Positions 12,412 to 23,720 of a stretch of 64,000 nucleotides of DNA are shown here, piece by piece. Source of the stretch: Isoetes taiwanensis. Taxonomy: Eukaryota > Streptophyta > Lycopodiopsida > Isoetales > Isoetaceae. The stretch covers positions 4,257,250 to 4,321,249 of the forward strand of contig JAJEKV010000083.1 in assembly GCA_021234155.1 (NCBI GenBank), written 5' to 3'. A program made the translations under genes and the position numbers. The notes beneath the pieces are model-generated. The model was not told where the DNA came from, searched no databases, and saw only the letters and a program-made list of their open reading frames with translations. Each line of letters begins with the position of its first letter. Position 1 is the first letter of the stretch.

Positions 12412-12988
12412 AGAATTAATGCTGTCCTCAGCATTGGGGTTAGATAGAGATATAGTAAATGACACTTTGAAGGAAGGGAATTCCTTATTTCAGAAGGTAA
12501 TATATTAAAACTTCAAAGTTTGGAACAATGTAAGCACCAAAGTGCAGTTCACATGATTATCATAAGCAACAAGTTCAAGGACCGAAGTCCAATATCAAAT
12601 AGTAGCGTATCAATAAGGAACTATATGTAAACACCATTAAAACGGAAAAAAAGTCGGGTCATCAGCAACCCCCTATACATGGGCAGGTCACGTACTGCTC
12701 ACTGGCCTGCACATGTCAATATATCAGTTTTCATAGATAAAAATAATTAGATTGTGGTTGAAGGGTCCACCCCCTAGAAGAAATGAAAGTAAATTTATCT
12801 ACAAGGAACCTATTATGCCTATGGTTTGCAATTCATTGCGGCGTAAGGAAGTTCATGCTTTACAAGCAGTTCGTGGTCGTGTCCACATTGACAGTACACC
12901 ACGTCCTAAGGAACACGAAGGTGATCCCATCATCGGTAAATGTTGTTAATTACGATGCATCTACCCCTCTACTGATTCTCGGCGAATC
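12412..12988 (-). other. Gypsy 3' untranslated region and last pol codons
   Basis: Left remnant of the gypsy interior after the copia insertion. At its right edge (about 12966-12988) the minus strand supplies a few terminal pol codons and a stop that join the chromodomain frame on the far side of the copia element (from 17995). The rest is AT-rich with no ORF and is treated as 3' UTR. Confidence 0.6.
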
Positions 12989-13331
12989 TGTCAAGGTTGC
13001 ACCAAGAAAGGGAGAGAAGGGAATGCACACCAATATCCGAGAGCGCAAGCTCCCAAAACAAAGGCAAATCGGAATTGTATTAATCGTAAGTATGAATACA
13101 AGATATAAAAAGGGGCAGTAGATAATAACTGCTCCCGTTACCAACCACATATAATTATGCCGTAACTAATTAAGGCAAGTCGGTGCCGTAGCTAATTAAG
13201 GCAAGTGGGTGGGCTGGTGTAGGTGCTGATGAAGTCTTGATTCAAGACATAGTCGACACCTCTCGTCTTGAAGTCTTTGTCGATCTTTGTCAAGCGACAA
13301 GATGGTGATCTCGATATCATATATCTCGACA
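12989..13331 (-). repeat. Copia 3' LTR
   Basis: Same length as its partner. Differences are mostly local: around the segment after CACACCAATAT, and in the stretch corresponding to 13230-13270. A purine tract, CAAGGAGAAG on the minus strand at 13332-13341, directly precedes it. Confidence 0.94.
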
Positions 13332-13339
13332 CTTCTCCT

Positions 13340-14105
13340 TGATGAGAGGTCACCATCTCCATGCTCAACCTCCTCCTCCTTGAGATGAGATCCGAATCTA
13401 TCAAGACCAATACCAAGTCGATGTCGCTCAAAGAGCTCACGAGCCAAAGGCTTAGTCAAGAGATCTGGCAGTATTGTCCCGTGTAGGAATATGCTCAATC
13501 GAACACCTTATCAGCCCACAAGGTCCCTTACAAAATGATAATGCTTGGGAACATGCTTAGATTTTGGATGTCGAATTCGAGAGGAGCACCAATCAATGCC
13601 ACCTTTGTTATCCATGAGCATCCTTGTTTGGTCCAGAGTGCATTGCCCAATGCCGGCAAGAAAAAGTCCTTGAAACTAATGATCTCACGACTCTTTGTAG
13701 ATCTTTTGCACATACTACCTTGAGTGGATGAAAGAGATACATGCCCTTGTTTCTTTGCTGATCCAAGCAATGGCGGCATTGGCAAGCGAAAAACAAATGC
13801 CTGATGTGGACTGGAGTTGTCTATCACATCGCTAAGTGAGGAATCACTATATGTCGACAATGAAAAAGCATCACTATTGCTGCGATATGTAAGGCCATAA
13901 TCAGCGGTACCCTTTAAGTAGCGGAGAATGTGCTTGGCCATTTCCCAATGCTTATGACACGGATCTGGCCGAAAATTGGTTTGAGAGCTATAACGACAAA
14001 TGCAATATCGGTCTTGGTGCAAACCATGCAATACATGAGGCTGCCAATCAATTGCGAAATGGAACTTTTGCCATAGAAAGGCGTTTGAAGATCAGTTGTG
14101 GACAA
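13340..14105 (-). pseudogene. Copia RNase H and pol C-terminus
   Basis: Follows the reverse transcriptase with one or more frameshifts. SQLIGSLMYCMVCTKTDIAF, HWEMAKHILRYLKGTADYGL and STYSDSSLSD match the connection and RNase H region of copia pol (usual D-A-D-W replaced by a serine-rich version). SAKKQGHVSLSSTQ is the W-SKKQ-V-LSS-type motif. The end, DLLTKPLARELFERHRLGIG, is the characteristic pol C-terminus just before the polypurine tract. RNase H would remove the RNA strand during reverse transcription. Confidence 0.88.
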
Positions 14106-15324
14106 TCTTTCTTAGTGAGAAGAGTACACGGAGTCATAGGAACTTTAGATGGATTGCAATCAGCCATGCCAAAGCGCTCAAGCATTTCTTCAATGTACTT
14201 CTTTTGAGAGATATGAAGAATCCCATTTTTCCGGTCTCTTGCAATTTGCAAACCCAAACAATAGCGAGCTTCTCCCAAGTCTACCATTGGAAACTTAGCA
14301 GCAAGCTTTGTCTTGAATTCAGCAATGTGCTCATTATTATTGCCTATGAGCAAGGAATCATCCACATACAAAGCAATGATGAGTAAGAACTTGCCTTGAC
14401 GCCGGATGTAGACATTGGAATCAGCCTCAATAGGCTGGAATCCTTGGTCTTTGAAGAAAGAATCTATGGTCTTGTACCAAGCACGTGATGCTTGCTTTAA
14501 CCCATAAAGTGCCTTTGTCAATTTGCATACTAAATGCTCAGCACCAGCTTTGACATAACCCTGAGGTTGCTTCATATATATTTCTTCATCAAGTTTGCCA
14601 TTAAGAAATCTTTGTCTTGACATCTGTTTGATGAACCTCAAGATTATAATGAGCAACAAATGCAAGAAGAATCACGAATGCTCATCATTTTGACCACATG
14701 GAGAAAATCAATGCCATATCAATGCCATATTGAAACCCACGTGCAACCAAAAGCGTGCTTTGTAGCTGCTTGATGGTGCCATCGGGGATGGAGCTTGCAT
14801 TTGTAGACCCATTTGTTACCAACGACCTTCCTATCATGAGGAAGAGGAACCAAATCCCAAGTGCCATTTTGAACAATAGAGTCCATTTAAGTGGTCCATT
14901 GCTGCTGCCAATGAGGTGCGGCAGCACATGAAAATAGCTTCACGATAGCTGGTGGGTTCACCGATAATAGCGGCACCACAAAACTCCATAATCTTTGGGC
15001 ATAATTTCAGCATAGAAAGCAAACCTTTGAGGAAGAAAAAGCGCTTCCTTTTTCCTCGACCAAGTTCTTCTTCAACTCCTCCTTGATCAAGATGATCAAA
15101 ATCACCTCTGGATCGGATGGGTCAAGATCTCCTCCTTGATTGGATGTGTCAAGATCTGCGCCATGATCGGGAAAGCAGGGGTCTTTGTAAACCTTCGGCA
15201 GTCTTTGGGACAGCTGCAGTCTTTGGAAGCTAACTGCCAGTCTTTGGAATATCGAAACCGAGTTCGATGGATTGGAAGCTATGGCGTCATCTGTATCCAT
15301 GCGAGAGATATCAATAAATTCCAC
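14048..15324 (-). pseudogene. Copia reverse transcriptase
   Basis: A 205-codon open frame (14665-14048) holds most of the RVT_2 domain: GKLDEEIYMKQPQGY, LTKALYGLKQASRAWY, the catalytic ALYVDDSLL (YVDD box) and LGEARYCLGLQIARDR. The upstream part (15324-14685) is broken over several frames; remnants such as LPHLIGSSNGPLKW correspond to the start of the polymerase. The enzyme would copy element RNA into DNA from the tRNA primer. The catalytic aspartates survive, but the upstream frame breaks preclude translation from the gag start. Confidence 0.9.
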
Positions 15325-16767
15325 ATTAGGAGTTTTTGAACCTTCTTGAAATGCGAAACATCTTCATGAAAAATAACATCGCGACTAACACAAAGCTTTT
15401 TGGTATCGGGATCAATCAGCCTATAACCATGCTTGCCTTTGTCGGAGAAACCCACAAAAATCATTTTTCTTGCTGGTATGCTCAAGTTTCTTGCGATTTG
15501 CTTTGGGAATAAGCATAAAGGCAGCACATCCAAAGACACGCAAAAGCGAGACAAATTTGGCTTTATGCCCGTGAAAGCTTGTTCGAGTCGATTTTTCCGC
15601 GACAGCGATGGGCAATCTATTGAGTAGGTAAACCGGGTACCTTCTTCTTCAGCCCAAAATTGAATGGGTCTTGAGGATTGAGCGAGAGCAAACAGCGTGC
15701 CATGTCAACAATGCTTGCGATTCTTCCGTTCGGCAAACGCCATTATGTTGTGGAGTATGAGGCTCGGTAAGTTGGCTCAATACCATGATCGACACAAAAA
15801 TGATTGAATGCTTGGTAAAATTCTCCACCATTATCGGATCTGAGCTTCTTAATCGATGGGCTACTTGATTCTCAACAAAGCGCTTTCCATTCTTGGAAAT
15901 GGGCAAATGCATCAATTTTCGCTTCAAGAAATAGACCCATGTTTTCTGCTCAAATCATCAATGAATGTCGAGAAAATAATAAGCACCCAGAAGAGAGGGA
16001 ACATGAGTTGGACCACAAAGATCCGTGTGTACTAGTTCAAGAAGAAGAGCGTGCCCGAGATCCAATAAGAGTAAAAGATCTGCGGTCTTTGTTTGCCCAA
16101 TGCACAAGCCTCACAACTTGCAAGAGTAGGGTCTTGATGAAGATCAAAACCTTCTACAAGTTGGGGCAGCTGGTTGAGTGCTTTAAGGCCGATGTGTCCA
16201 AGCCTCTTATGCCACCGGATCCACGGTACCATTACCAGCAGCTACAAGAACAACTTGGTCACATATTCTTGGCCCAAATGGTAGAGATTACCCGTCACGA
16301 ATAGCACGCGAGCAAGGCTCTTTCACACGTAACTTTCTTTGCGAACAATGCGGTCATCACTATCAAAGATAACTCTTGTGCCCATATCGATAAGGCGTGC
16401 AATAGAAATCAGATCTTTACATAAAGTAGGAGCATACATTACCCCTTTTAGAGTGAAATTACCAAGACTTGTGGGTACTTGAATGTCACCCATTCCATTG
16501 ATTTGATGCTCACTATTGTCGCCGATTTGAACAATGTGATTGGAAGAGATAGGTCTGAAACTTTCAAACCAATCTTTGTGCCAACTAATATGAGCTGTAG
16601 CACGGAATCCATGATGAATTTGATAGGCGAGGGGCTGCCACTTGTTTACAAAGATAGACATAATCCGGACTGCAAGGAACCACATTGGCTACGCTTACTT
16701 CTTCAACAATTTGGGCCACATTGGCTGAAGCTTTGTTTGTCTCCAAAGCTTTTCGGTTTGTGCTCAA
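15279..16767 (-). pseudogene. Copia protease, GAG-pre-integrase and integrase remnants
   Basis: Order on the minus strand is as in Ty1/copia. A protease remnant near 16600 keeps ATAHIS, from the usual GATAHM-type motif, but the catalytic Asp-Ser-Gly context is shifted out of frame. GAG-pre-integrase follows with WHKRLGHIGLKAL and CEACALGKQ (the HHCC finger, 16232-16032). The integrase core (15927-15649) has HGI-like sequence then TEPHTPQHNGV, the region around the third catalytic acidic residue. The segment at 15554-15279 with GYRLIDPDTKKL and DVIFHED is the integrase C-terminal part. Each piece is in a different frame, so no polyprotein could be made. Integrase would insert cDNA into the host chromosome. 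Confidence 0.85.
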
Positions 16768-16799
16768 GATCCTTCATCTTCTTCCTACATTACGCTGCG

Positions 16800-17652
16800 G
16801 TATGATTGCCTTTCTTGCAATAGTCCGCGGACCTGCTTTGCTTGGATCTTTATGCCTTTCTTGTCAGGCACCCTTGAAGGCATTCTTTGCTACTATTATT
16901 CTTCTTTTTCTTAGCTTTTTCATTACCTTTTGCATAGGATTTAGGCTCGAGAATGACCTGCAAAGAAAGCATTGTGCTCGTCTTTGATAATCCCAAAGAT
17001 CCTTCCTCATCATGATCTCCTCCTTGGCGGAAGTGATTGCGATTGAGATCCATGTCGGCAATTTGCATGAGGTTCTTTGCGCCAAAGCATGGAAAAATTG
17101 GGTAAGGATCTAAGAAAGAAGAATAATTGCAATGAAGGAGAGATCTTATTCTCTTCTCGGAGGCTTCAATCTGCCGAAAGGTGTTCTTCATGCGATCTGC
17201 CGAATTTATCAAGACTCTCGGTCTCTTCCCGTATATTCACCACTTGACATACAAATGCCCAATTTGTGTATGGGTCTTCTTTTCATGCTCTTGGATGAGA
17301 GCATTCCATAAATCATGGCTGTTCTCCTTACGAACCTCATCAAGAAGAGATTCAGCAGAAAGCCCAATCGTAGCCATAGCCTTGTCATCCGTATTTGCCA
17401 AGCATCAAAACGATTTATTCTTGCCATCTGCGCAAGCTCGGTCTTTGGTTCTTGGCCACTAACAATTCCCCAAACTCCTTCAGCCTTAAGAATGAGAGTC
17501 ATTCTTCTCTTCCATTCTTTGAAACACATGCCATCGAAGATTTGAATCACCACGACCGCCCGGGGAAGGTAATCTGTTGTAGCTTGCATCCTTCTCCATT
17601 CTTTGTGTTGATCTTGAATCAATCTCGGCACACCTAGTGCTTTCGATACCAT
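16800..17652 (-). pseudogene. Copia gag (UBN2-type) with zinc knuckle
   Basis: The frame opens MVSKALGVPRLIQDQ across the LTR junction. It continues through a gag core with FDGMCFKEWKRRMTLILKA and GVWGIVSG, typical of the short copia gag in which a nucleic-acid-binding region follows a helical domain. A frameshift separates the part with GEYTGRDRES from the later helices (LLHCNYSSF, and the part read from 17212 down to 16850). Near 16800 the motif YCKKGNH precedes CRKK, the remains of a CCHC knuckle. Gag would form the virus-like particle and package element RNA. At least two frame breaks make it non-functional. Confidence 0.8.
17639..17651 (-). other. Copia primer-binding site
   Basis: Minus-strand TGGTATCGAAAGC begins at the base after the LTR terminus. 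It resembles the plant initiator-Met tRNA 3' end complement (TGGTATCAGAGC). The first gag ATG overlaps this junction. Confidence 0.88.
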
Positions 17653-17994
17653 GTCAAGGTTGCACCAAGAAAGGGAGAGAAGGGGAATGCACACCAATAT
17701 CAAGGCGCAAGCTCCCAAAACAAAGGCAAATCGGAATTGTATTAATCGTAAGTATGAATACAAGATATAAAAAGGGGCAGTAGATAATAACTGCTCCCGT
17801 TACCAACCACATATAATTATGCCGTAACTAATTAAGGCAAGTCGGTGCCGTAGCTAATTAAGGCAAGTGGGTGGGCTGGTGTAGGTGTCGATGAAGTCTT
17901 GATTGACATAGTCGGCACATACCTAAATCTTTGAAATCTTTGTCGATCTTTGTCAAGCGACAAGATGGTGATCTCGATATCATATATCTCGACA
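17652..17994 (-). repeat. Copia 5' LTR
   Basis: Upstream LTR of the minus-strand copia element, abutting the primer site at 17639-17651. AAGATATAAAAAGGGG on the plus strand and the palindromic AT-rich part at about 17810-17860 lie inside it. Confidence 0.94.
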
Positions 17995-19500
17995 GAATCA
18001 AGTCTTCAAGCTTACCGCCGGGAGCGGGGTTGATAGCATCGTTGATGGTGCGGCCTTGAGATTCGCGCATGAAATCCGGATAGTGCTTCTCAAGATCTGT
18101 TTGCATCACCCACATAGCATCCTCCACTGGCAAGTGTCTCCACTTGACCAAGTATTGTAACATTTGAGTCCTCCTGGTCTGTTTATAAGCTCGGTCAAGA
18201 AGAGCTTCAGGTATTATCTCTAGCTGCTCCTCTGTCATTTCCAGGAGGGTTGGGGTTTCCAAAACCTCTTCCGGATCCGGGGTGTGCTGCTTTAGAAGAC
18301 TCACATGAAAAACCTTGTGGATTTTTAAGCGGGGTGGCAAGTCCAGGCAATATGCTTGCTCCCCAATACGTTCAGTGATTTTGAACGGTCCAGCCCATCT
18401 GGGTGACAACTTCTTGCAGTTACCAATCTTAAGCTTGGCTTGTTTTACCTTAATCTTAAGCCAAACCGATTCACCCACCTGGAAGACGTGGGGTCCTCAG
18501 GCTTGTCCGCTGCACTTTCTTTTTGACGCTGCCTGCTAGCAAGTAACCACGTACTTCCTCGACCAAAGCTTGCATCTCCGGAGGAGTTGTTGAGAAACCT
18601 CCACTTTCGACCACGGGGGTTGTGCCATGTATTAATGGGAGTAAAACATTGATAACCATAATTTATCATGAAAGGAGACATTCGAAGACTCATTTCATAC
18701 CGTTATAGGCAAACTCTACTAGATAAATATAGTCAGCCCATTGGGATTGCTTACTCCACACATAACCGTAGCATATCCTCTATGATACGATTGATATAAT
18801 GCCCATCGACCATCCGCCTGAGGATGATATGCGGTACTCATAGCAAGCTTGGTCTGGATGGTGGTGAAGAAATCCTTCCAGAATGCACTTACAAATTTGG
18901 GATCTCTGTCAGATACAATAACCCGTGGCATTCCGTGCAACACGAAGATCTCCTTTCGCGAAAAGCAAGGCGGTGTCGGCAGGCGATTGCCGGGTGATGC
19001 GACATGGCAAGAAGTGAGCCATTTTGACAATTTGTCGACGACCACCATTAGTGCATCATAGCCACGGAGAGTTCGTGGCAGTCCCACAATGAAATCCATG
19101 GTTATTACTTCCCACTTTGCGTGGGGCACATCCAAAGGCTGTAGCTCTCCTGGAAGTCTTAGTTGCTCCGCCTTGGTTTGCTGACACACTTGACACTGCT
19201 TAATATATCTAGCAATATCCTTCTTCATCGAAGGCCAAAAGTAGCTAGAACGGATTTTAAAATAGGTCTTCATAAATCCTGCATGTCCAGCTATAGGGCT
19301 GTTATGTGTGTCATGGAGGATTAACTTACGCACTCCGGAAGTCTGAGGTACACACAACTTATCCTTGTGATATAACAGATTGCCCTCTTTCTTATATGAA
19401 CGGAAAGCTTCGCGTTCTTTATCTGTGCGTGCCTCCTTACTCAAACTAGCCCATATTTCACAGAATTCGGGATCCGTAGCCAAGGTCTGTTCTATCTGCT
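17995..19500 (-). pseudogene. Gypsy integrase with C-terminal chromodomain
   Basis: The zinc-binding HHCC part reads HDTHNSPIAGHAGFMKTYF and later CQVCQQTKAEQ. The core has MDFIVGLPRT, MVVVDKLSKW, VSDRDPKFVSAFWKDFF and STAYHPQADG, i.e. the catalytic D-D-E region, with frameshifts around 18970 and near 18760. After TPINTWHNPRG-like sequence comes the GPF/GPY region (LSPRWAGPFKITERIG...YCLDLPP). The chromodomain follows: ALLDRAYKQ, LQYLVKWRHLPVEDAMWVM, DLEKHYPDF. The chromodomain assigns this to the chromovirus branch, where it is thought to steer integration to particular chromatin. The last codons lie beyond the copia insertion at about 12966-12988. Confidence 0.92.
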
Positions 19501-20880
19501 TTCCAAACTCACTTGTGAGTGTAGAAATGCATTACAATGGGTTCGGGTTCTGCAGGGTGTGGCGTGACAATGCATCCGCAACCACATTGTGCTTTCCAGG
19601 CTTATACATGATCTCAAAATCATATTCTTCAAGAAATTCCATCCATCTCCTGCGGCCCGGAGGTTGAGGTTCGGTTGGGTGGATAAATATGGAGACTTTG
19701 GTGATCCGTGTCCAAGCCCGAATCTTCTACCAAGGAGGTAGTGTCTCCATATTCATGGCGCAAACAACGCTAACAACTCCTGATCATGGGTAGGATATCG
19801 CTTATTACGTCTCGTTCATCTTCTTTGAATCATAGGCAATAACCCTCCCTTCTTGCATCAGGACTCCACCAGTGGCAATTTGGCTGGCATCTGTGGCCAC
19901 TAGTTTATCCTTATGTCGGGATCGGGACAACGTGAGAACGGGTGGCGGCGTTAAGGCATCTTTAAGCTGCTGGAAACTTCCACTCACCTTAGTCTTCCAG
20001 TGCTCCATCCAATCCTTCACCTTCTCATGCTTCGTAAGGTTTGTAAGAGGTGCTGCAATCCTTGCAAAATCCTTTACAAACTTTCGATAGTATCCTGCTA
20101 ATCCCAAGAAACTTCAGACCTCGGAGACATTTTCTGGAATAGGCCATTCCCTTACGGCCTCTATTTTTTCTGGATCTGTAGCAATTCCCTCTGCAGAAAT
20201 GATATGGCCCAAATAGTCAACCTTTGGAGTGGCAAACTTGCACTTAGAGAACTTGGCAAAAAGCTGATGACGCCTTAACTTTTGTAGGGCCAATTTAAGA
20301 TGTTTCTCATGCTCTTCTAGAGTCTTACTGTAGATGAGAATGTCGTCAAAGAAAATGACAACAAAATCATCCAAGTATTGTGGGAAAACATCGCTTTAAC
20401 CGCATAAAAGCGTTGCGGGGCATTAGTTAATCCGAAGGCATAACGGTAAACTCATAATGCCCATATCTAGTGCGAAAAAGCAGATTTATGGATGTCCTCC
20501 TCTTTAATCCTTATCGATGATATCCCCGGCGAAGGTCAATCTTTGAAAATATTTGGCCCCTTGCAACCGATCCATTAGATCATCTGCACTTTTCGGCAAA
20601 GCATAGCGATTTTTGATGGTATGCTTGTTGAGTTGCCGATAATCAATACACATTCTCAAGGAGCCGTCCTTTTTCTTTACAAAAGAATAGGGGCGCCAAA
20701 GGGCGAAACGCTAGGTCGAATAAAACCTAGGTTTAGTAGCTCTTGAAGTTGCTTCTTAAGCTCTGCCAACTCGGGGGGACTCATATGGTGCGGGGCCTTC
20801 TTTGGTAGGCTTAGTGCACGGCTCTAAAAGCTATCTCACATTCTACCCCCCTCTAAAAGGAGGAAGCTTCGGATCTCGCC
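19501..20880 (-). pseudogene. Gypsy reverse transcriptase and RNase H
   Basis: Between about 20880 and 20400 the minus strand keeps [31 protein letters not shown] and YEFTVMPFGLTNAP in changing frames, the N-terminal reverse transcriptase. From 20374 the frame is open: DDFVVIFFDDILIYSKT (catalytic FFDD in place of the usual YVDD/YLDD/FIDD), HQLFAKFSKCKF and VDYLGHIISAEGI. From 20107 follow LAGYYRKFVKDFARIAAPLT and LVATDASQIATGGVLMQ (RNase H, first catalytic Asp). RNase H then continues in broken frames to about 19500. Multiple frameshifts. Confidence 0.92.
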
Positions 20881-21543
20881 TGCAGGAAAAGATCGCTAAA
20901 TTCATGGAGAATACCGGCAATCCCCGTGGCAAGGTGTTGATTACTTGGTTTTGCTTAGCATCGACTCAATGGAAGCAAGTCTAATAACGCAGAGGAGCTT
21001 TTGCTTGCGTATAGCTTTATCTAACCTGTCGAATGGACATAGACGCATGATAGGGTTGAATGGTTCACCTTTTATAGTTACGCTGGGGCTCCATTAGCTG
21101 CGTTGAAGGTAACTTCTCTCTTCTCTTCCTAGTCTATGTTGGCTTTTTGCAGATGCCAAGAATTCCATTCCAACAATGAGGTCGTATTTGCCAATATCCA
21201 TTAACTTTCGGCACCCATAGCAACCGGTGTGCTTTGGGCAAAAATTGCATCTTAAGGTTGATCACGGCGACCATGAGTATGTCTAACCTTACCAGCGCTA
21301 AAGTGACGGGCCTCGGTCGTGACCTTAGGGTTTTCCATTGTAGGACCTGGGCCATTCTAGGAGAAGCAAAATTATGTGTACTCCCGTATCCATAAGAATT
21401 ACAAAAGGCTTCTTGCTCACTTGGCCTATGGTGGAAATGACAAAGAGGTCGACTTTTCAAAGATTGCCAATTTCTATAGGCTGCAAGGATATGAGACGCT
21501 TCGTGAATGTACTGGGGCCGCCCTCGTCGCCAGTAATGTTGAC
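20881..21543 (-). pseudogene. Gypsy aspartic protease region
   Basis: Around 21410-21360 the minus strand encodes, across a one-base shift, the retroviral-type protease core: FVILMDTG followed by STHNFASP. The Asp-Thr-Gly triad is preserved. The rest to the start of reverse transcriptase is in broken frames. The enzyme would cleave the Gag-Pol polyprotein. Position between the gag knuckle and reverse transcriptase is as expected. Confidence 0.8.
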
Positions 21544-22772
21544 TCAATATCGTCCCCGCAAAGGTCGCCATGGCCACCGGGCGATCTGGGTAACATATGG
21601 GCAATTCTGCATGAAGTGTCCAGGCCTCATACACCTGTAACATGCCTTATCTCGGCGCAGCTGTTCTCTGGCCTCTTTAGGAATGGACTGTAAGAGGTTT
21701 CGAACTTCCTTACCAGCATTGTTCTGCTTATCCGGCGTGCTAAAAGCGACTTTCTTCTCCTGGCGACCGTAAGAGTTCTGCTGAGAGGGCCCCGGACTTG
21801 GAGAGCGGGGTTTGTAAGGTGTGGACGGCCGTGGCTGCGAGTAAGGAGCAGGACGCGGATACTGATTCCTTGGTATGTCCTCCTCGAGGCTCAATGCTTT
21901 AGCCTCGGCTTCTGCAACTGATTTCGGGTCGATGGCCTTAACCATCCGTTTGATCGATGGTGCCAAACCCTCAATATAGCCCTCCACTGCCCTTTTCTCA
22001 TTCATACCAGGTACATACAGTCTCAGGCGCATAAACTCATCCGTGTAGCCCGTGCGGACATACTCTTCTGCTCCAACCTGTAGAAAGTCGGATGCGTTGG
22101 CATTTATGTGCACGAGGCACATAATGCGATTTGAAGGCCTTGGCAAACTTTCTGAAGTTGCATCTACTCCTGTCCAGATGTTTGGCTCTGGCATAGCCCT
22201 TCCACCAAATACGGGCAGCTCCGGTAAGGTTTGTGGTGGCAACCTTTCCTGTATCCTTCTCTGTCATGCCATAGGACCTGCCGAACTCCTTCATTTCGTC
22301 CAGCCAGGATTCGGCATTCAAGCCGCCTCTAGATTTCCCATCAAAAGGGGGCCAATTTCCTATTCTTCCATATACTAGTTATGGTCAGTATCAACTGCCT
22401 TGGTACTCCTTATCTCGGGCGCTTTGCATGCCCACCGGATGATCGCGGATGATTCGATGACACCGGCGGCGACTTTGAGGAGGTGGCACTGTCTCTAGAG
22501 GAGCTCCGTCGGCGTTTAGACTGGGGCCTCTTTCGCGCAGGTACCGGGCTGGTTTGTGGTGGGGACGGCTGCTGTGTAGGCGGACTAGGCGGCAACGGAG
22601 GCAACTCCGGTCCGTCTTCTTGTACATGCTGTGGTGGGTTAGCATGCAACACATAGGCCTGTAACTCGCCTAGCTGTCTTTTCATTAGCATCAATTCTTG
22701 TTCGGGTGTTAACCGACCGGGCGTTGAGGGTGTAATGCCAGCGGCATTAAGGCAACCGCCTATATTAAACAT
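21544..22772 (-). pseudogene. Gypsy gag
   Basis: The start is taken at 22772, MFNIGGCLNAAGITPS, followed by a Pro-rich and basic region. From 22321 the retrotransposon gag domain begins: ESWLDEMKEFGRSYGM, ARIWWKGYARAK, FRKFAKAFKSHYVPR. The second half is in another frame from 22242 and includes FMRLRLYVPGMNEKRAVEGY and VAEAEAKALSLEED. After a Pro/Ser-rich linker comes a CCHC knuckle, CYRCMRPGHFMQNCP. The same protein family is found on the plus strand at 58770-59930. At least one frameshift near 22160 separates the halves. Confidence 0.92.
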
Positions 22773-23026
22773 AATGATGATATAAGAAAGAGTAATGATA
22801 ACAAAGAAGTGTTATAACAAAGTCATTTTGGGTAGTATCGAGAAACACAAAGTGAACACGAAAAAGGACGGAAGATTCAAATTACAAGCGAAATAACGGT
22901 TACATTAAAGAAGTTCATACGGAACACAGTTATAAACTTATAGTTATATAATACATAAAAGGGCCTGATATGTGCCATTTCCTTTATTTCATACCGAACA
23001 TAGGAACGCAAAGTGGAGGATTCGCT

Positions 23027-23566
23027 TTAGGGTTTGCAAAGGGATACATGACGGAATAATACAGACACTCTCACGCACGGCTTCGGACGAAGCTTGTAGC
23101 GCGTGCCAAGCCCGATGATAACGGGTTGATAATCCCAAGTGGGGCTAATGATGAGAAGGTTGAAAAGCCTCCGTAGCGCGTAGAAGATTTGCCAGAGGTG
23201 ATCATTGGCATCCTCGAAGGCTTCATGTCTGGACATATTCCAGTAGTCCCATGTGCGGTAGAGGGTCCATTTCAAATCATCAAAAGCCCGTTTCGGAGGG
23301 AGGGTAACTATCGCCATCCCCTTGTCCGGATCATATGGTTCTTCTGGCTCTGCAGATTCCCTCATCTCGTCTCCACTTTCTCGCTCCGGATACTCGCCGT
23401 ACCTTTGCCCGTAATCCTGTTCAGGAGGTCCTTGGTCATCCCTCAATATCTGTTCTGTGATCCTCTCTTCGTACTCCTCCAATGTTTCTTCTGCAAAAGG
23501 GCGCGATGAGCATATAGTACCAAAGAATTCCAAGAGATATAATGACGCATCATGGAAGAGATCCAT
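23027..23566 (-). CDS. Gypsy upstream ORF c, acidic protein of unknown function
   Basis: A 179-codon frame upstream of gag. The first third is strongly acidic (EETLEEYEERITEQILRDDQ); then comes KGMAIVTLPPKRAFDDLKWT and an aromatic-rich part (WTLYRTWDYWNMSRHE). No domain recognised. One of several frames between the 5' LTR and gag. Their orientation matches gag, so they presumably belong to the element. Whether it is still a full-length product or a decayed exon is unclear. Confidence 0.5.
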   Translation of the reverse strand: MDLFHDASLYLLEFFGTICSSRPFAEETLEEYEERITEQILRDDQGPPEQDYGQRYGEYPERESGDEMRESAEPEEPYDPDKGMAIVTLPPKRAFDDLKWTLYRTWDYWNMSRHEAFEDANDHLWQIFYALRRLFNLLIISPTWDYQPVIIGLGTRYKLRPKPCVRVSVLFRHVSLCKP

Positions 23567-23720
23567 TCAAAATTATATTGGCATTACATATTGATTGATA
23601 CAATAGACAGTAATCATAAAGGATAACACATCACGAGTGATAACCATGGCTTAAGACATTGCCAATGAAAATTTTACAGTGATTTCAGAATGCAAAATAC
23701 ATAATACAATCATCTAGGAG

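Larger units (their letters stand above)
12989..17994 (-). mobile_element. Ty1/copia retrotransposon nested in the gypsy element
   Basis: LTRs of 343 bp (12989-13331 and 17652-17994) start TGTCGAGATATATG and end CAACCTTGACA on the minus strand. A perfect 5-bp duplication, gaatc, lies at 12984-12988 and 17995-17999. The interior has the copia order gag, protease, integrase, reverse transcriptase, RNase H. It split the terminal codons of the gypsy chromodomain. All coding parts carry frameshifts, so it cannot move by itself. Confidence 0.95.
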